A DNA stretch of 64,000 nucleotides from Streptomyces sp. 11x1. GTDB lineage: Bacteria > Actinomycetota > Actinomycetes > Streptomycetales > Streptomycetaceae. The first letter of the stretch is position 1. Each line of letters begins with the position of its first letter. The stretch covers positions 1,550,001 to 1,614,000 of the forward strand of contig NZ_CP122458.1 of assembly GCF_032598905.1 (NCBI RefSeq). Reading direction: 5' to 3'. This document shows positions 34,245 through 43,691 of the stretch, one piece after another. Both the position numbers and the translations under genes were made by a program. The notes under the pieces are model-generated. The model ran no database searches. It had not been told where the DNA came from and worked only from the letters and a program-made list of their open reading frames with translations.

Positions 34245-35183
34245 ATGACCGCACGTCTGCTCACCCACCTGCGGCACGTCGACCTGGCCGTGCCCGACTA
34301 CGACAAGCAGCTCGACTTCTACTCCGGTGTCTGGGGCCTGACCAAGGTCGCCGAGGACTCCGGGATCTCCTTCCTGGCCGCCGAGGGCAGCCCCGAACAG
34401 TACGTCGTACGGCTGCGCAAGGCCGAGGAGAAGCGCCTCGACCTCGTCTCGTACGGCGCAGCGAGCGAGGCGGACGTGGACACCCTCGCCGAACAACTCC
34501 TCGCCGGTGGCGTGCAGTTGGTCTCCCAGCCCGGCAAGGTCGACACCCCCGGCGGCGGTTACGGCTTCCGCTTCTTCGACGTCGACGGGCGCACCATCGA
34601 GGTCTCGGCCGACGTCGAGGTGCGGCAGCACCGCAGGATCGAGGAGAAGGAGTCGATCCCGGTCAAGCTGTCCCACGTCGTCCTCAACTCCCCCGACCTG
34701 AACCGCACTCGGGAGTGGTACGAGCGCCACCTCGGCTTCCGCCTCACCGACTCCCTCATGCACCCCAGGATGGGTGAGGCGATGCACTTCATGCGCATCA
34801 GCAACCAGCATCACTCCATGGCCATCGCGAAGGGCCCGCACACCGCGCTGCACCACATCTCCTTCGAGATGCGCGGGATCGACGAGTACATGCGTGGCTC
34901 CGGCCGGGTGCTGCGGGCCGGCTTCAAGAAGATCTGGGGCCCGGGCCGGCACCTGGCGGGCGACAACACGTTCACGTACTTCCTCGACCCGCACGGCAAC
35001 ACCGTCGAGTACACGACGGAGTTGGAGCTGCTGGACGAGGACACCTGGCACCCGCACGTCTACGACTTCTCCCAGCCCGAGGTCGCCGACCAGTGGGGCA
35101 CCGCCAACCCGATGAACGAACTGGTCGCCAAGGAGTCCTTCAACGACCCCGACCGCGGCTGCTTCGTCGCCCCGCCGGTCTGA
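34245..35183 (+). CDS. VOC-family (type I) extradiol ring-cleavage dioxygenase, intact copy
   Basis: A 312-residue two-domain vicinal-oxygen-chelate protein. The N-terminal domain is THLRHVDLAVPDYDKQLDFYSGVWGL. The catalytic C-terminal domain has the Fe(II) ligands His in VKLSHVVLNSPD, His in ALHHISFEMRG and Glu in NTVEYTTELELL. It would cleave a catechol next to its hydroxyls to give a meta-cleavage product. It is five bases after the amidohydrolase. Paralogous to the collapsed gene at 24167-24831. Confidence 0.9.
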   Translation: MTARLLTHLRHVDLAVPDYDKQLDFYSGVWGLTKVAEDSGISFLAAEGSPEQYVVRLRKAEEKRLDLVSYGAASEADVDTLAEQLLAGGVQLVSQPGKVDTPGGGYGFRFFDVDGRTIEVSADVEVRQHRRIEEKESIPVKLSHVVLNSPDLNRTREWYERHLGFRLTDSLMHPRMGEAMHFMRISNQHHSMAIAKGPHTALHHISFEMRGIDEYMRGSGRVLRAGFKKIWGPGRHLAGDNTFTYFLDPHGNTVEYTTELELLDEDTWHPHVYDFSQPEVADQWGTANPMNELVAKESFNDPDRGCFVAPPV

Positions 35184-35299
35184 CCTGTCACCTGTCCAAC
35201 CGTTAGCCCCCGGCCGCCCGGAGCGCAGCGACGGTCGGCTTTGTCCGCCCGTAGCGCCTCCGGGCCCGCGCGCCCGCACTCCCTCCGACAGGAGCCCCC

Positions 35300-36271
35300 A
35301 TGCGCTTCGCCACATACGAGTACCGCAGCCGGCGCCATGTGGCCGTCCTCGACCAGGACGGCACGCTCCGCCCCCTGCCCGGTGTCAGCTCACTCACCAA
35401 CCTGCTCGCCGAGGGAGGCAGCCTACGCAACCTGCTGGCTGCAGGCTCCGTGACGCAGGACGTCCCGGCCGGCCCGCACGTCTCCGAGGTGCGGCTGCTC
35501 GCGCCGCTCCAGCCGCCCACCGTGCGGGACTTCGTCACCTTCGAGGAGCACGTCGAGGGTGTACGGCGGGCCATTGACGGCGCCACCGGGGTGCCCGAGC
35601 AGTGGTACGCCGCCCCGACCTTCTACTTCACCAATCCCTACGCGGTCTTCGGCCCGTACGACGACATCCCCGTACCCCCGGGATCGAGCGTTCTGGACTT
35701 CGAACTCGAGGTCGCCGCCGTCATCGGGCTCGAAGGCCGCGACCTCACCCCCGAACAGGCCCGCGACCACATCGTCGGCTACACGATCTTCAACGACTGG
35801 TCCGCCCGCGACCTGCAGTCCGCCGAGATGAAGATCGGCCTCGGCCCCTGCAAGGGGAAGGACACCGCCACCACGCTCGGGCCGTACCTGGTCACCGCCG
35901 ACGAACTGGAACCCTTCCGCGACCCGGACGGCTTCCTGCGTCTGGCCCTGACCGCCGAGGTCAACGGCGAGGTCGTCGGCAAGGACCTGCTGTCCAACAT
36001 GAGCTGGACCTTCGAGGAGATGGTCGCCTACGCCTCCCGCGGCACCCGCGTCGTTCCCGGTGACGTCCTCGGCTCCGGCACCTGCGGCAACGGTGGCTGC
36101 CTGGCAGAGCTGTGGGGCCTGCGCGGCGAGCAGACGCCGCCCCCGCTGAAACCGGGCGACGTCGTCACCCTCACGGTGGAGGGCATCGGCACCGTCTCCA
36201 ACACCGTCGTGCCCGGTCCCGAACCCGTCGCCCTGCCGGTCGGCAGGCGCCGCTCGCGGGAGCGGCCGTAA
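35300..36271 (+). CDS. Fumarylacetoacetate hydrolase-family protein 2
   Basis: A 323-residue FAH-fold enzyme distinct from the one at 30847. It has VRDFVTFEEHVEGV, YFTNPYAVFGPYDDIPVPPGSSVLDFELEVAAVIG (metal Glu residues), and VGYTIFNDWSARDLQ with KGKDTATTLGPYLVT. It resembles hydrolases/isomerases of 2-hydroxy-dienoate or acylpyruvate intermediates. SD GACAGGAG precedes ATG 35300. Its stop codon TAA overlaps a GTA triplet where the next gene would have begun. Confidence 0.87.
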   Translation: MRFATYEYRSRRHVAVLDQDGTLRPLPGVSSLTNLLAEGGSLRNLLAAGSVTQDVPAGPHVSEVRLLAPLQPPTVRDFVTFEEHVEGVRRAIDGATGVPEQWYAAPTFYFTNPYAVFGPYDDIPVPPGSSVLDFELEVAAVIGLEGRDLTPEQARDHIVGYTIFNDWSARDLQSAEMKIGLGPCKGKDTATTLGPYLVTADELEPFRDPDGFLRLALTAEVNGEVVGKDLLSNMSWTFEEMVAYASRGTRVVPGDVLGSGTCGNGGCLAELWGLRGEQTPPPLKPGDVVTLTVEGIGTVSNTVVPGPEPVALPVGRRRSRERP

Positions 36272-36465
36272 GCGAACTCCGCAGCAAGCGGCTGCTCGGC
36301 AAGGTCGTCGTCATCACCGGAGCGGCCCGCGGCCAGGGGGCGGCCGAGGCCCTCACGAGGGAAGGCGCCCGTGTCATCGCCACCGATGTGACGGGAACCC
36401 CTGGCTGCCGCCGGCTCGACGTCACCAGCGACAAGGAATGGGCCGAGCTCGCCGCCGAACTGTAG
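36268..36465 (+). pseudogene. Truncated short-chain dehydrogenase with a lost start codon
   Basis: The frame from 36268 reads SELRSKRLLGKVVVITGAARGQGAAEALTREGARVIATDVTGTP...DKEWAELAAEL and stops at 36465, giving only the cofactor-binding quarter of an SDR. The first codon is GTA where neighbouring genes use GTGA overlaps. A single G-to-A change would convert GTGA to GTAA, removing the start but keeping the upstream stop. Non-functional. Confidence 0.75.
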
Positions 36466-36784
36466 AAGCCATGTCGTCCGCTCCGGTGCGGACGCGAGAG
36501 GGTGGCTGCACGACCGCTCCGAGCCATCTCCCGTCGCCGTGGAGGCGGCCTACCTCTTCAAGGGCTTGGTCCTGCGTCGCGTAGAACAGTGACCGGCCGG
36601 GGATGAAACGCGCCGGGCAGTCCTCGGTGTGGCGTTACGACGCCGACGCCGGCATGCGGCTCCTGCCGGCGCGCAACTCCATGACGAAACGCTGCCGAGG
36701 ATTCGACGCGCAGCGGGCGGTCACTCCGGGGCCCTCGCGAGCGCCGTGCCCGGGCTCCGTCCTGGCCGGGTCGAGGGGCGAGTT

Positions 36785-37110
36785 GTAGGGCTGTGCGGCA
36801 GCGATCCTGACGACCTCGTCTTCGCTGGTGCCGTGTTCCGAGGACAGGGAGATCCTCACGCCCCAGCTGTCCGGCGTCTCCTCGACCGTGTACGCGGGCT
36901 CGGAGTGGTTGATGTCGACGGGGAGGACGGGGACGTTGTGGCGGCGGGCGTCGGCGACGATGACACGCAGGGGCCACATGCCGGGGTCGTGTTCCAGCAA
37001 GCCGGCGTAGAGGGCGGCGGGGTGGTGGGCTTTGAGCCAGCGGGCTGTAGGGCGGGGACGGCGAACGCGACGGCCTGGGCGCGGCAGAATCCTTCTCGAA
37101 TTAGAGACCG
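36785..37110 (-). pseudogene. Fragment of a DNA polymerase III alpha / DnaE-type polymerase
   Basis: The leftward frame reads IREGFCRAQAVAFAVPALQ, then, after a shift, ARWLKAHHPAALYAGLLEHDPGMWPLRVIVADARRHNVPVLPVDINHSEPAYTVEET. This strongly resembles the C-terminal part of error-prone DnaE2-type polymerases. Only about 110 residues survive. It runs on in frame from a PAS-GAF regulator fragment, so rearrangement joined them. Confidence 0.75.
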
Positions 37111-38210
37111 CGCGCACGGGGATCGGTACAGCGATCAGCGGGTGGGGCTCGCCCCGGGGCAGGCCGGCCGTCGGTCCAGAGGCGTCACCGACCCAGCGGT
37201 CAATCTCCGAGGCTCCGACACGGAGGAGTTCGGCGCGGTCGGCGGTCAGACACCGGGCGATGCGTGAGGACTCAGGATGCACCGTCTCGACGGGTGCGGC
37301 CGGTTTCCCGCCGGCCTGCTCCGGAGGAGGGTCAGCACGGCGCAGCGCCACGGGGCCGGACAGGATGGGAGCGGGCAGATCTCCGTTAAATATGACCTCG
37401 CACAGATGGATGCTGACGGCGTCCGCGAAGCGTGGTACGGCAACCTTGATCACTTCCTGAGCGGTTCCCGTGACGTCCAGGCTCTCACCGATCCGCGTTC
37501 GCGCCTCGCCCATCAGCGCCAGGCGCTCCCTCGAACCGTATTGCTGCGAGTAGTCATGCCGCACAGCCCACCGCGCGCACTCGGCCGGTGGAGTCCCGCA
37601 GTGGGAAGAAGTCCGCGGCCCATGCATGGGCCTTCGTCTCACCCGGGACTTTCACGAACCTCTCTGTGGTCACTGGTTCGCCCGTCGCGACGACGCGGCG
37701 CACACGCCGGACATCTTCGGCGGTAGCAACCCCCGGCGCCGCCTCGGTCATGAGCCGTGTACGGATGTCCTCCTCGCTCAGCCCCAGGAGCTGGCACATC
37801 GCTTCGTTGCTCCTCAGAACACGGGCCTCACCGTCAGTGATCGAAATCGCGAGCGGGAACTGATCGAACAGCCAGGACATCAGGGCGTTGTCTGGCGCCT
37901 GCTCCTCCGCCCCGAGATCGGCCGTCACCAGGAACCCAACGCGCTGATCCTCTACCGTCAGCGCTGTGATCTGCGTCGGCGCGTCGAAGGTGTGGCCGTC
38001 CTTGTGCCGAGGTACTCCGTCGGCTGTGTACAGATCCGCCAGTTCCAGACCAACGGCTTCCTGCCAGGACCATCCCCACAGCGCGTGAGCACCGGCGCTC
38101 CATTGAGTCACCGCACCTCTGCCGTCCGTGGCGAGGACAGCATCCACTGAACGTGCTGCCGCCAGCACTGTCGGAGAGAGCCGACCGGATGCCGTGGTGT
38201 CTTCCGTCAT
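37111..38210 (-). pseudogene. Remnant of a PAS-GAF sensor protein (SpoIIE-phosphatase type)
   Basis: From ATG 38210 two PAS domains are read (VLAAARSVDAVLATDGRGAVTQWSAGAHALWGW and LFDQFPLAISITDGEARVLRSNEAMCQLLGLSEEDIR). A frameshift at about 37560 then leads into a GAF start (QYGSRERLALMGEARTRIGESLDVTGTAQEVIKVAVPRFADAVSIHL). The GAF domain breaks off near 37110 where DnaE-like sequence begins. The expected C-terminal PP2C phosphatase is absent. The first 218 residues could still be translated as a free PAS protein. Confidence 0.75.
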
Positions 38211-38822
38211 GGCGCCTTGCCTGCGTCGGGGCCGCCGGAGCGGCTACCCTCATCGTCATCCAGGGGGCTGACCCTGGCAAGGCAAGCGGCCAGGGCCAGT
38301 CGCCGGCTCGCGACCAGGCCCACGGGTGTGGAAGAGGCCCTTCCTTCAGCACAGCCTTCAAGCAGGCATTCGGCGTGACGCCCAGCAGCGTCTCGCTCCA
38401 GGGCCAAGCGTCGCCTGAAGGCCTGCTACCGGGACCTCTCACGTGCGCATGGGGGCACGACGGTCACCGACGTTGCCTTCTGGACCGATACCCGCATTGG
38501 ACACGGCGACATCGATGGCGCCGAACTCCTCGGCCACGGCTTGAACTGCGGCCTTGACCGACTCCTGGTCCGGATGAACCGCCAGTTGCCGGTCACGTTG
38601 ACGTCGAGCACCGTGGCGAGCACCGACGGATCGAGGTGCCGCACTGTGCCCACCGTGGTCGCGATGGCGGCGAACGCGTCAGGCCGTGGCCCGGCACTGC
38701 CACTACCGACGACGATGTCATTCGTTGGAGGGGCCGTCCGGGAGGCCCTGTCGCCTGCCTGGCTCGTCTCACCGGACCGGGCTGACGAATGGGTCGTCGA
38801 CCGGACCTCATAGAGTGGGCTC
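38211..38822. other. Rearranged SDR fragments and non-coding sequence
   Basis: On the leftward strand, 38590-38690 reads DAFAAIATTVGTVRHLDPSVLATVLDVNVTGNWR and 38450-38570 (another frame) reads DQESVKAAVQAVAEEFGAIDVAVSNAGIGPEGNVGD. Both are SDR segments but their order is reversed relative to a normal SDR, so this is rearranged debris. The remainder has no recognisable gene. Confidence 0.55.
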
Positions 38823-39434
38823 GTGTCACAAGGAAACGCCGTCGTCGCGCGCAACCTGCGCCTTCTGAGGGAGCAGCGCGGATTCTCAATCGCCGAGCTG
38901 GCCCGACGGGCAGGGCTGGCCAAGCAAACGCTGTCGAATCTGGAACAGGGGACGGGCAACCCCACGGTCGACACCCTGTTCTCCATCGCAGGGGCACTAG
39001 GCGTTCCGGTGACCCGGCTGGTGGCCGAGCGGGAGCAGGTGATCACCGTGCAGCGGGGCGACGACGTCGTGTGGCAGAAGCACGGCGGATACGAAGCACG
39101 GTCACTCGACCACATCTATGGTTCGGGCGTCATCGAGAACTATGTGGTCCGTATTGCCCCCCACCCCGATGGCGTGGGCAAGCCCTCCGAGCCGCACCCA
39201 GTGGGCACTCTGGAGCACCTGTACGTCATCAGCGGCAGGGTGCGCGTGGGACCTTCCGACAACCCACTGGAGCTGTCGGAAGGGGACTTCGCGCGCTACC
39301 CGGGCGATCGGCCCCATGTGTACGAGTCGCTGGCGGGCGAGAGCCTGGTGCACATCGTGGTGAGTGTGCCCCGCGTTCAGCCTGGCACGGGCGGTGCGAA
39401 CCTCACGCGAACCCACGGCAACGGAACGCGCTGA
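38823..39434 (+). CDS. XRE-family regulator with C-terminal cupin domain
   Basis: A 203-residue regulator. The helix-turn-helix spans about residues 7-65 (NLRLLREQRGFSIAELARRAGLAKQTLSNLEQGTGNPTVDTLFSIAGALGVPVTRL). A cupin_2 domain at about 120-190 (HPVGTLEHLYVISGRVRVGPSDNPLELSEGDFARYPGDRPHVYESL) probably binds a small effector. Such PuuR-like proteins regulate amino acid, polyamine or aromatic transport and catabolism. GTG 38823 is the only start near the family's N-terminus. It may regulate the oxidoreductase-mhp gene group downstream. Confidence 0.87.
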   Translation: MSQGNAVVARNLRLLREQRGFSIAELARRAGLAKQTLSNLEQGTGNPTVDTLFSIAGALGVPVTRLVAEREQVITVQRGDDVVWQKHGGYEARSLDHIYGSGVIENYVVRIAPHPDGVGKPSEPHPVGTLEHLYVISGRVRVGPSDNPLELSEGDFARYPGDRPHVYESLAGESLVHIVVSVPRVQPGTGGANLTRTHGNGTR

Positions 39435-39448
39435 GCACTGCCGCGGCC

Positions 39449-39471
39449 GTCGTGCCATGCAGCGGCACGAC
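39449..39471 (+). terminator. Hairpin after the XRE-cupin gene
   Basis: GTCGTGCC and GGCACGAC form a perfect 8-bp stem around a 7-base loop, 15 bp after the stop codon. No T-run. Confidence 0.5.
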
Positions 39472-39624
39472 CGCTTGAACCGACTGCGGCGAGGCACGGA
39501 CCTGGCCTCAGCCGATCGCCAATGCGGTCCAGGATCTCGTACGAGGAGCGGGTTCGGGGACTTCGTGGTGCCCTCCCGGATCACCCGACTCGCCGGTTCC
39601 GGGCTTGCCGCGACGGCAACGGGA

Positions 39625-39656
39625 GCGGACCGGCCGGGTCGGCGAGGCCGGTCCGC
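39625..39656. terminator. GC-rich hairpin, possible terminator
   Basis: A perfect 11-bp inverted repeat with a 10-base loop in the gap between the XRE-cupin gene and the oxidoreductase gene. Orientation-neutral. Confidence 0.45.
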
Positions 39657-39998
39657 CCGCCGGAAACACAGCGCCGCCTCCTTCACGAGCCGCCCGGTGA
39701 GGTGTCCGTCCGAGCCATTTTCGAGTTCAGACTCGGCTCCACGCGTGCCTGCGGCAGCGGCGCGCCCACAAGGGCGAAGCGAGCTGCGCCGCCCTGAGCA
39801 GAACTCGGTGTCTGTGGCGGCCAAAGATGCGGCTCATGGAGGACGGCACCGCTCACGCATATGCCCCGCCACCACCCGGGTGCGCTCCGGCATACATCCC
39901 TCGGAGTCCCCTCTGCGGCATCGAACTCCGCTCACCTGTGTGCTGCACTGTGGCACACCGGCTAGGGCTTTGCTCCGTATCTGGGTGAACGTGACCTC

Positions 39999-40976
39999 GT
40001 GCTTGCTGCAACCGCCATTTCCCAGAGCGCCGCCGACCCTCTGTCGGGGCTGGTACTGCGCGACGTCCCGGAGCCCGAGCCGAGGCCCGGCTGGTCCCGG
40101 GTCCGTGTCGTCGCTTCCTCTCTCAACATGCACGACCTGTGGACCCTGCGCGGTGTGGGACATCCGCCGGAGCGTCTGCCGATCGTGCTCGGCTGCGACG
40201 CAGCCGGATACGACGAGGACGGCAACGAGGTCATCGTCCACCCGGTGATCGGCGACCCGGACGCCGGACGCGGCGACGAGACCCTCGACCCGAACCGTGT
40301 GCTGCTGTCCGAGCAGCACGACGGGGCCTTCGCCGAGTACCTGACCGTGCCCACCCGCAACCTGGTCCCGAAGCCCGCCTGGCTGTCCTTCGACGAGGCC
40401 GCCTGTCTGCCTGTCGCCTGGACCACGGCCTACCGCATGCTGTACACGCAGGCTCAGATCACCGCAGGCGACCGTGTCCTCGTGCAGGGTGCGGGCGGCG
40501 GGGTCGCCTCCGCCGCGATCAAGCTCGCGGTGGCGGCCGGTGCCGTCGTCTACACCACCAGCCGCAGCGAGGCCAAGCGCGCCGAGGCCCTCACCTGGGG
40601 TGTCCGGGCAGCGCTCCCCACCGGAGAACGGCTGCCCGAGCGCGTCGACGTCGTCATCGAGACGGTCGGCGAGGCGACCTGGTCGCACTCGCTGAAGTCC
40701 CTGCGCCCCGGCGGCACCGTCGTCGTCGCCGGAGCCACGAGCGGCACCAATCCGCCCGCCGATCTGGGCCGCGTGTTCTACCTCCAGCAGCGCATCCTCG
40801 GCTCCACCGGCGGTACTCGCGCCGAACTGGTCGCGATGCTCCGCATGCTCGAAGCCACCGGTGCTCGACCGGTGATTGACAGGACCCTGCCGCTCACGGA
40901 CATCCACAAGGGCTTCCAGCTCATGATCGACGGCGGGCTGACCGGAAAGCTCGTCATCCACCCGCCCACGCAGTAA
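39999..40976 (+). CDS. MDR-superfamily quinone reductase-like / zinc-independent alcohol dehydrogenase
   Basis: A 325-residue medium-chain dehydrogenase/reductase. N-terminal GroES-like domain (VLRDVPEPEPRPGWSRVRVVASSLNMHDLWTLRGVG). The NADP-binding motif is VLVQGAGGGVASAAIKLAVAAGAVVYTTSRSEAKR. The Cys ligands of the structural zinc are not evident, which fits the quinone-reductase subgroup. GTG 39999 is tentative. It lies 10 bp upstream of mhpB and begins that operon. A role in re-oxidising or reducing a pathway intermediate is inferred. Confidence 0.82.
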   Translation: MLAATAISQSAADPLSGLVLRDVPEPEPRPGWSRVRVVASSLNMHDLWTLRGVGHPPERLPIVLGCDAAGYDEDGNEVIVHPVIGDPDAGRGDETLDPNRVLLSEQHDGAFAEYLTVPTRNLVPKPAWLSFDEAACLPVAWTTAYRMLYTQAQITAGDRVLVQGAGGGVASAAIKLAVAAGAVVYTTSRSEAKRAEALTWGVRAALPTGERLPERVDVVIETVGEATWSHSLKSLRPGGTVVVAGATSGTNPPADLGRVFYLQQRILGSTGGTRAELVAMLRMLEATGARPVIDRTLPLTDIHKGFQLMIDGGLTGKLVIHPPTQ

Positions 40977-40986
40977 GGACCCCGCC

Positions 40987-41928
40987 ATGACCGCAGCCGC
41001 CGTCGGGCTCTCCCACTCGCCCCTCATCGGCAAGAACGACCCTGCTCCGGACGTCCTGGCCCGCGTGAACCAGGCCGTCGACAAGGCCAGGGCCTTCGTC
41101 CACGCCTACGACCCGGAACTCGTGGTGCTCTACGCGCCCGACCACTACAACGGCTTCTTCTACAAGGAGATGCCCCCGTTCTGCCTGGCCACCGAGGCCC
41201 ACGCCGTGGGCGACTTCGGCTCCCGGGCCGGAGCGCTGTCGGTCGACACCGCCGCGGCGAAGGCACTGGCCCAAGGGGTGCTCGACGCCGGCGTCGACCT
41301 GACCATCTCGTCCCGGATGACCGTGGACCACGGGTTCGCGCAGCCGCTCGAAGTGCTGTTCGGCGGCATCGACCGGGTGCCGGTCGTTCCGGTGTTCATC
41401 AATGGTGTCGCCACCCCGCTGGGCCCGGTCAGCCGCGTCCGGGCGCTGGGCACGGCGCTGGGGCGGGCCGCCGCCGGACTCGACAAACGGGTGCTCTTCC
41501 TCGCCTCCGGCGGCTTGTCCCACGACCCGCCTGTTCCGGTCCTGGACGGCGCACCGCCCCGCGTCGCCGACGCGCTCATCGAGGGACACCCCCCGACGCC
41601 GGAGCAGCGCGCCAAGGGCGAGGAGCGTGTGGTCCAGGCCGGACGGGACTACGCCGCCGGATCGACGGCGATGATCCCGATCAACCCCGTCTGGGACAAC
41701 CGGCTCCTCGACCACCTGGAGCGCGGCGAACTCACGGAGTTCGACTCCTGGACGGTCGAGGGCATGGCCAAGGAAGGCGGAGGCTCCGCCCACGAGGTCC
41801 GCACCTGGATCGCGGCGTATGCCTCTCTCGCGGCGGCTTCGGGTTCGTACGAGATGAACTCCCGCTTCTACGAGGCGATCCCCGCATGGATCGCCGGATT
41901 CGCGGTCACCACGGCGAAGGGACAGTGA
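40987..41928 (+). CDS. mhpB: 3-carboxyethylcatechol 2,3-dioxygenase-like class III extradiol dioxygenase
   Basis: A 313-residue LigB-superfamily enzyme very similar in motif and length to E. coli MhpB (VGLSHSPLIG, VVLYAPDHYNGFFYKEMPPFCL, the catalytic His in MTVDHGFAQPLEVLFGG and the second in LFLASGGLSHDPPVPVL). It cleaves 2,3-dihydroxyphenylpropionate-type catechols at the meta position using Fe(II). SD AAGGAC precedes the ATG. Followed within six bases by the hydratase gene. The real substrate may be a different alkyl-catechol. Confidence 0.9.
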   Translation: MTAAAVGLSHSPLIGKNDPAPDVLARVNQAVDKARAFVHAYDPELVVLYAPDHYNGFFYKEMPPFCLATEAHAVGDFGSRAGALSVDTAAAKALAQGVLDAGVDLTISSRMTVDHGFAQPLEVLFGGIDRVPVVPVFINGVATPLGPVSRVRALGTALGRAAAGLDKRVLFLASGGLSHDPPVPVLDGAPPRVADALIEGHPPTPEQRAKGEERVVQAGRDYAAGSTAMIPINPVWDNRLLDHLERGELTEFDSWTVEGMAKEGGGSAHEVRTWIAAYASLAAASGSYEMNSRFYEAIPAWIAGFAVTTAKGQ

Positions 41929-41934
41929 ACGGCC

Positions 41935-42732
41935 ATGACCCGTACGGCAGTTGACGAGGCGGCCCGCAGACTCGCCACCGCGCTGGACGAAGGCCGGCCC
42001 GTGTCTCCGGTCCGTGACTTGCTCGGCGAGCACGACATCGCAGCCGCCTACGCCGTCCAGCAGGCGCTCACGCGGCGGAGGCTGGCCGCGGGAGCCCTGG
42101 TGGCCGGCCGGAAGATCGGCCTGACCTCCCCAGCCGTGCAGCAGCAACTCGGCGTCGACCAGCCCGACTTCGGGGTGCTCTTCGCCGACATGGACGTCTC
42201 AGGCCTGCCCGAGGTGCCATCCGGCCGGCTGCTCCAGCCCAAAGCCGAGGCGGAGATCGCCTTCGTGCTCAAGGAAGACCTGGCCGACGGCGACCTCGAG
42301 CTTGCACGGATAAGGGATGCCGTGGACTACGCGGTCGCCGCCCTGGAGATCGTCGACAGCCGCATCGCCAACTGGGACATCACCCTCACCGACACGGTCG
42401 CCGACAACGCCTCCAGCGGACTGTTCGTGCTCGCCGAACACCGGCTCACCCTCGACGAGTTCGAGCCGCGCGAGACCACCATGCGGCTGTACGCCGACGA
42501 CGTCCTCGTCTCCGAGGGCGACGGCGCCGCCTGCCTCGGCGACCCGCTCAACGCCCTGGCCTGGCTGGCCCGCACAGCCGTGTCGCTCGGCGAGCCGCTG
42601 CGCGCGGGGCAGGTAGTCCTGTCCGGCGCGCTCGGTCCCATGGTCCCCGCTCCGCCCGGAACCCGGATCCGCGCCGAGATCAGCTCACTCGGCGAAGTCA
42701 CCGCCGCCTTCTCCGAAAAGAGAGACGCATGA
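41935..42732 (+). CDS. mhpD: 2-keto-4-pentenoate hydratase
   Basis: A 265-residue MhpD/BphH-type hydratase that adds water to 2-hydroxypenta-2,4-dienoate, giving 4-hydroxy-2-oxovalerate. Visible are [31 protein letters not shown], the metal-site Glu residues in [16 protein letters not shown], and [32 protein letters not shown]. It overlaps mhpF by ATGA. It is the third step from ring-cleavage to central metabolism in this operon. Confidence 0.93.
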   Translation: MTRTAVDEAARRLATALDEGRPVSPVRDLLGEHDIAAAYAVQQALTRRRLAAGALVAGRKIGLTSPAVQQQLGVDQPDFGVLFADMDVSGLPEVPSGRLLQPKAEAEIAFVLKEDLADGDLELARIRDAVDYAVAALEIVDSRIANWDITLTDTVADNASSGLFVLAEHRLTLDEFEPRETTMRLYADDVLVSEGDGAACLGDPLNALAWLARTAVSLGEPLRAGQVVLSGALGPMVPAPPGTRIRAEISSLGEVTAAFSEKRDA

Positions 42733-43691
42733 ATCCCCCCAAGACCAAGGTCGCCATCATCGGATCGGGCAACATCGGCACCGACCTGATGATCAAGATC
42801 CTGCGCCTGTCGGACACGCTGGAAGTCGGCGCCATGGTCGGCATCGACCCCGCCTCCGACGGCCTGGCCCGCGCCGCACGCCTGAAGGTCCCCACGACCC
42901 ACGAGGGCGTCGAGGGTCTCATCGCCATGCCGCACTTCGACGACATCGAGATCGTCTTCGACGCGACCTCGGCCAGGGCCCATCTGGCCAATGCCCACCG
43001 GCTCGCACCGTACGGCAAGAAGCTCATCGACCTCACGCCCGCTGCCATCGGCCCGTTCGTCGTACCGCCCGTCAACCTGGAGGAGCACCTCGACGCGGGG
43101 GCCGACAACCTCAACATGGTCACCTGCGGCGGCCAGGCCACCATCCCCATGGTCGCGGCCGTCTCCGCGGTGACCGACGTCCACTACGCGGAGATCGTCG
43201 CCTCGATCGCCTCCAAGTCGGCCGGTCCCGGCACCCGCGCCAACATCGACGAGTTCACCGAGACCACCTCGCACGCCATCGAGAAGGTCGGCGGCGCGGG
43301 CCGTGGCAAGGCGATCATCGTCCTCAACCCGGCGGAGCCTCCCCTGATCATGCGGGACACGGTCTTCTGCCTCACCGGTGACGTCGACCAGGACGCGGTA
43401 CGTGCCTCCGTCAAGGAGATGGCCGAGCGGGTGGCGCAGTACGTGCCCGGCTACCGGCTGAAGCAGGAGGTGCAGTTCACCCCGATCGCGGACGGTGAAC
43501 CCGTGCACACCCTCGTGCCGGACGGCGCCGGCCCGGTGACCACCCGCATCTCGGTGTTCCTCGAAGTCGAGGGCGCCGCTCACTACCTGCCCGCCTATGC
43601 AGGAAACCTCGACATCATGACCTCGGCCGCTCTGCGGGTAGCCGAGTCGATCGCCCAGCGCGACACCGCCCCCTCGGAGGCCCACCGATGA
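42729..43691 (+). CDS. mhpF: Acetaldehyde dehydrogenase (acylating)
   Basis: A 320-residue CoA-acylating acetaldehyde dehydrogenase. NAD motif [20 protein letters not shown], catalytic Cys in [16 protein letters not shown], and [49 protein letters not shown]. It channels acetaldehyde from its partner aldolase MhpE and makes acetyl-CoA with NAD+. ATGA overlaps on both sides show coupling with mhpD and mhpE. Confidence 0.95.
   Translation: MNPPKTKVAIIGSGNIGTDLMIKILRLSDTLEVGAMVGIDPASDGLARAARLKVPTTHEGVEGLIAMPHFDDIEIVFDATSARAHLANAHRLAPYGKKLIDLTPAAIGPFVVPPVNLEEHLDAGADNLNMVTCGGQATIPMVAAVSAVTDVHYAEIVASIASKSAGPGTRANIDEFTETTSHAIEKVGGAGRGKAIIVLNPAEPPLIMRDTVFCLTGDVDQDAVRASVKEMAERVAQYVPGYRLKQEVQFTPIADGEPVHTLVPDGAGPVTTRISVFLEVEGAAHYLPAYAGNLDIMTSAALRVAESIAQRDTAPSEAHR

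Larger units (their letters stand above)
39435..39998. other. Intergenic interval with two hairpins
   Basis: No gene recognised in this 564-bp stretch. It contains the hairpin at 39449-39471 and a stronger perfect 11-bp stem, GCGGACCGGCC (39625-39635) paired with GGCCGGTCCGC (39646-39656). The promoter for the oxidoreductase-mhp operon should lie in its right half, but I cannot define boxes. Confidence 0.45.
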
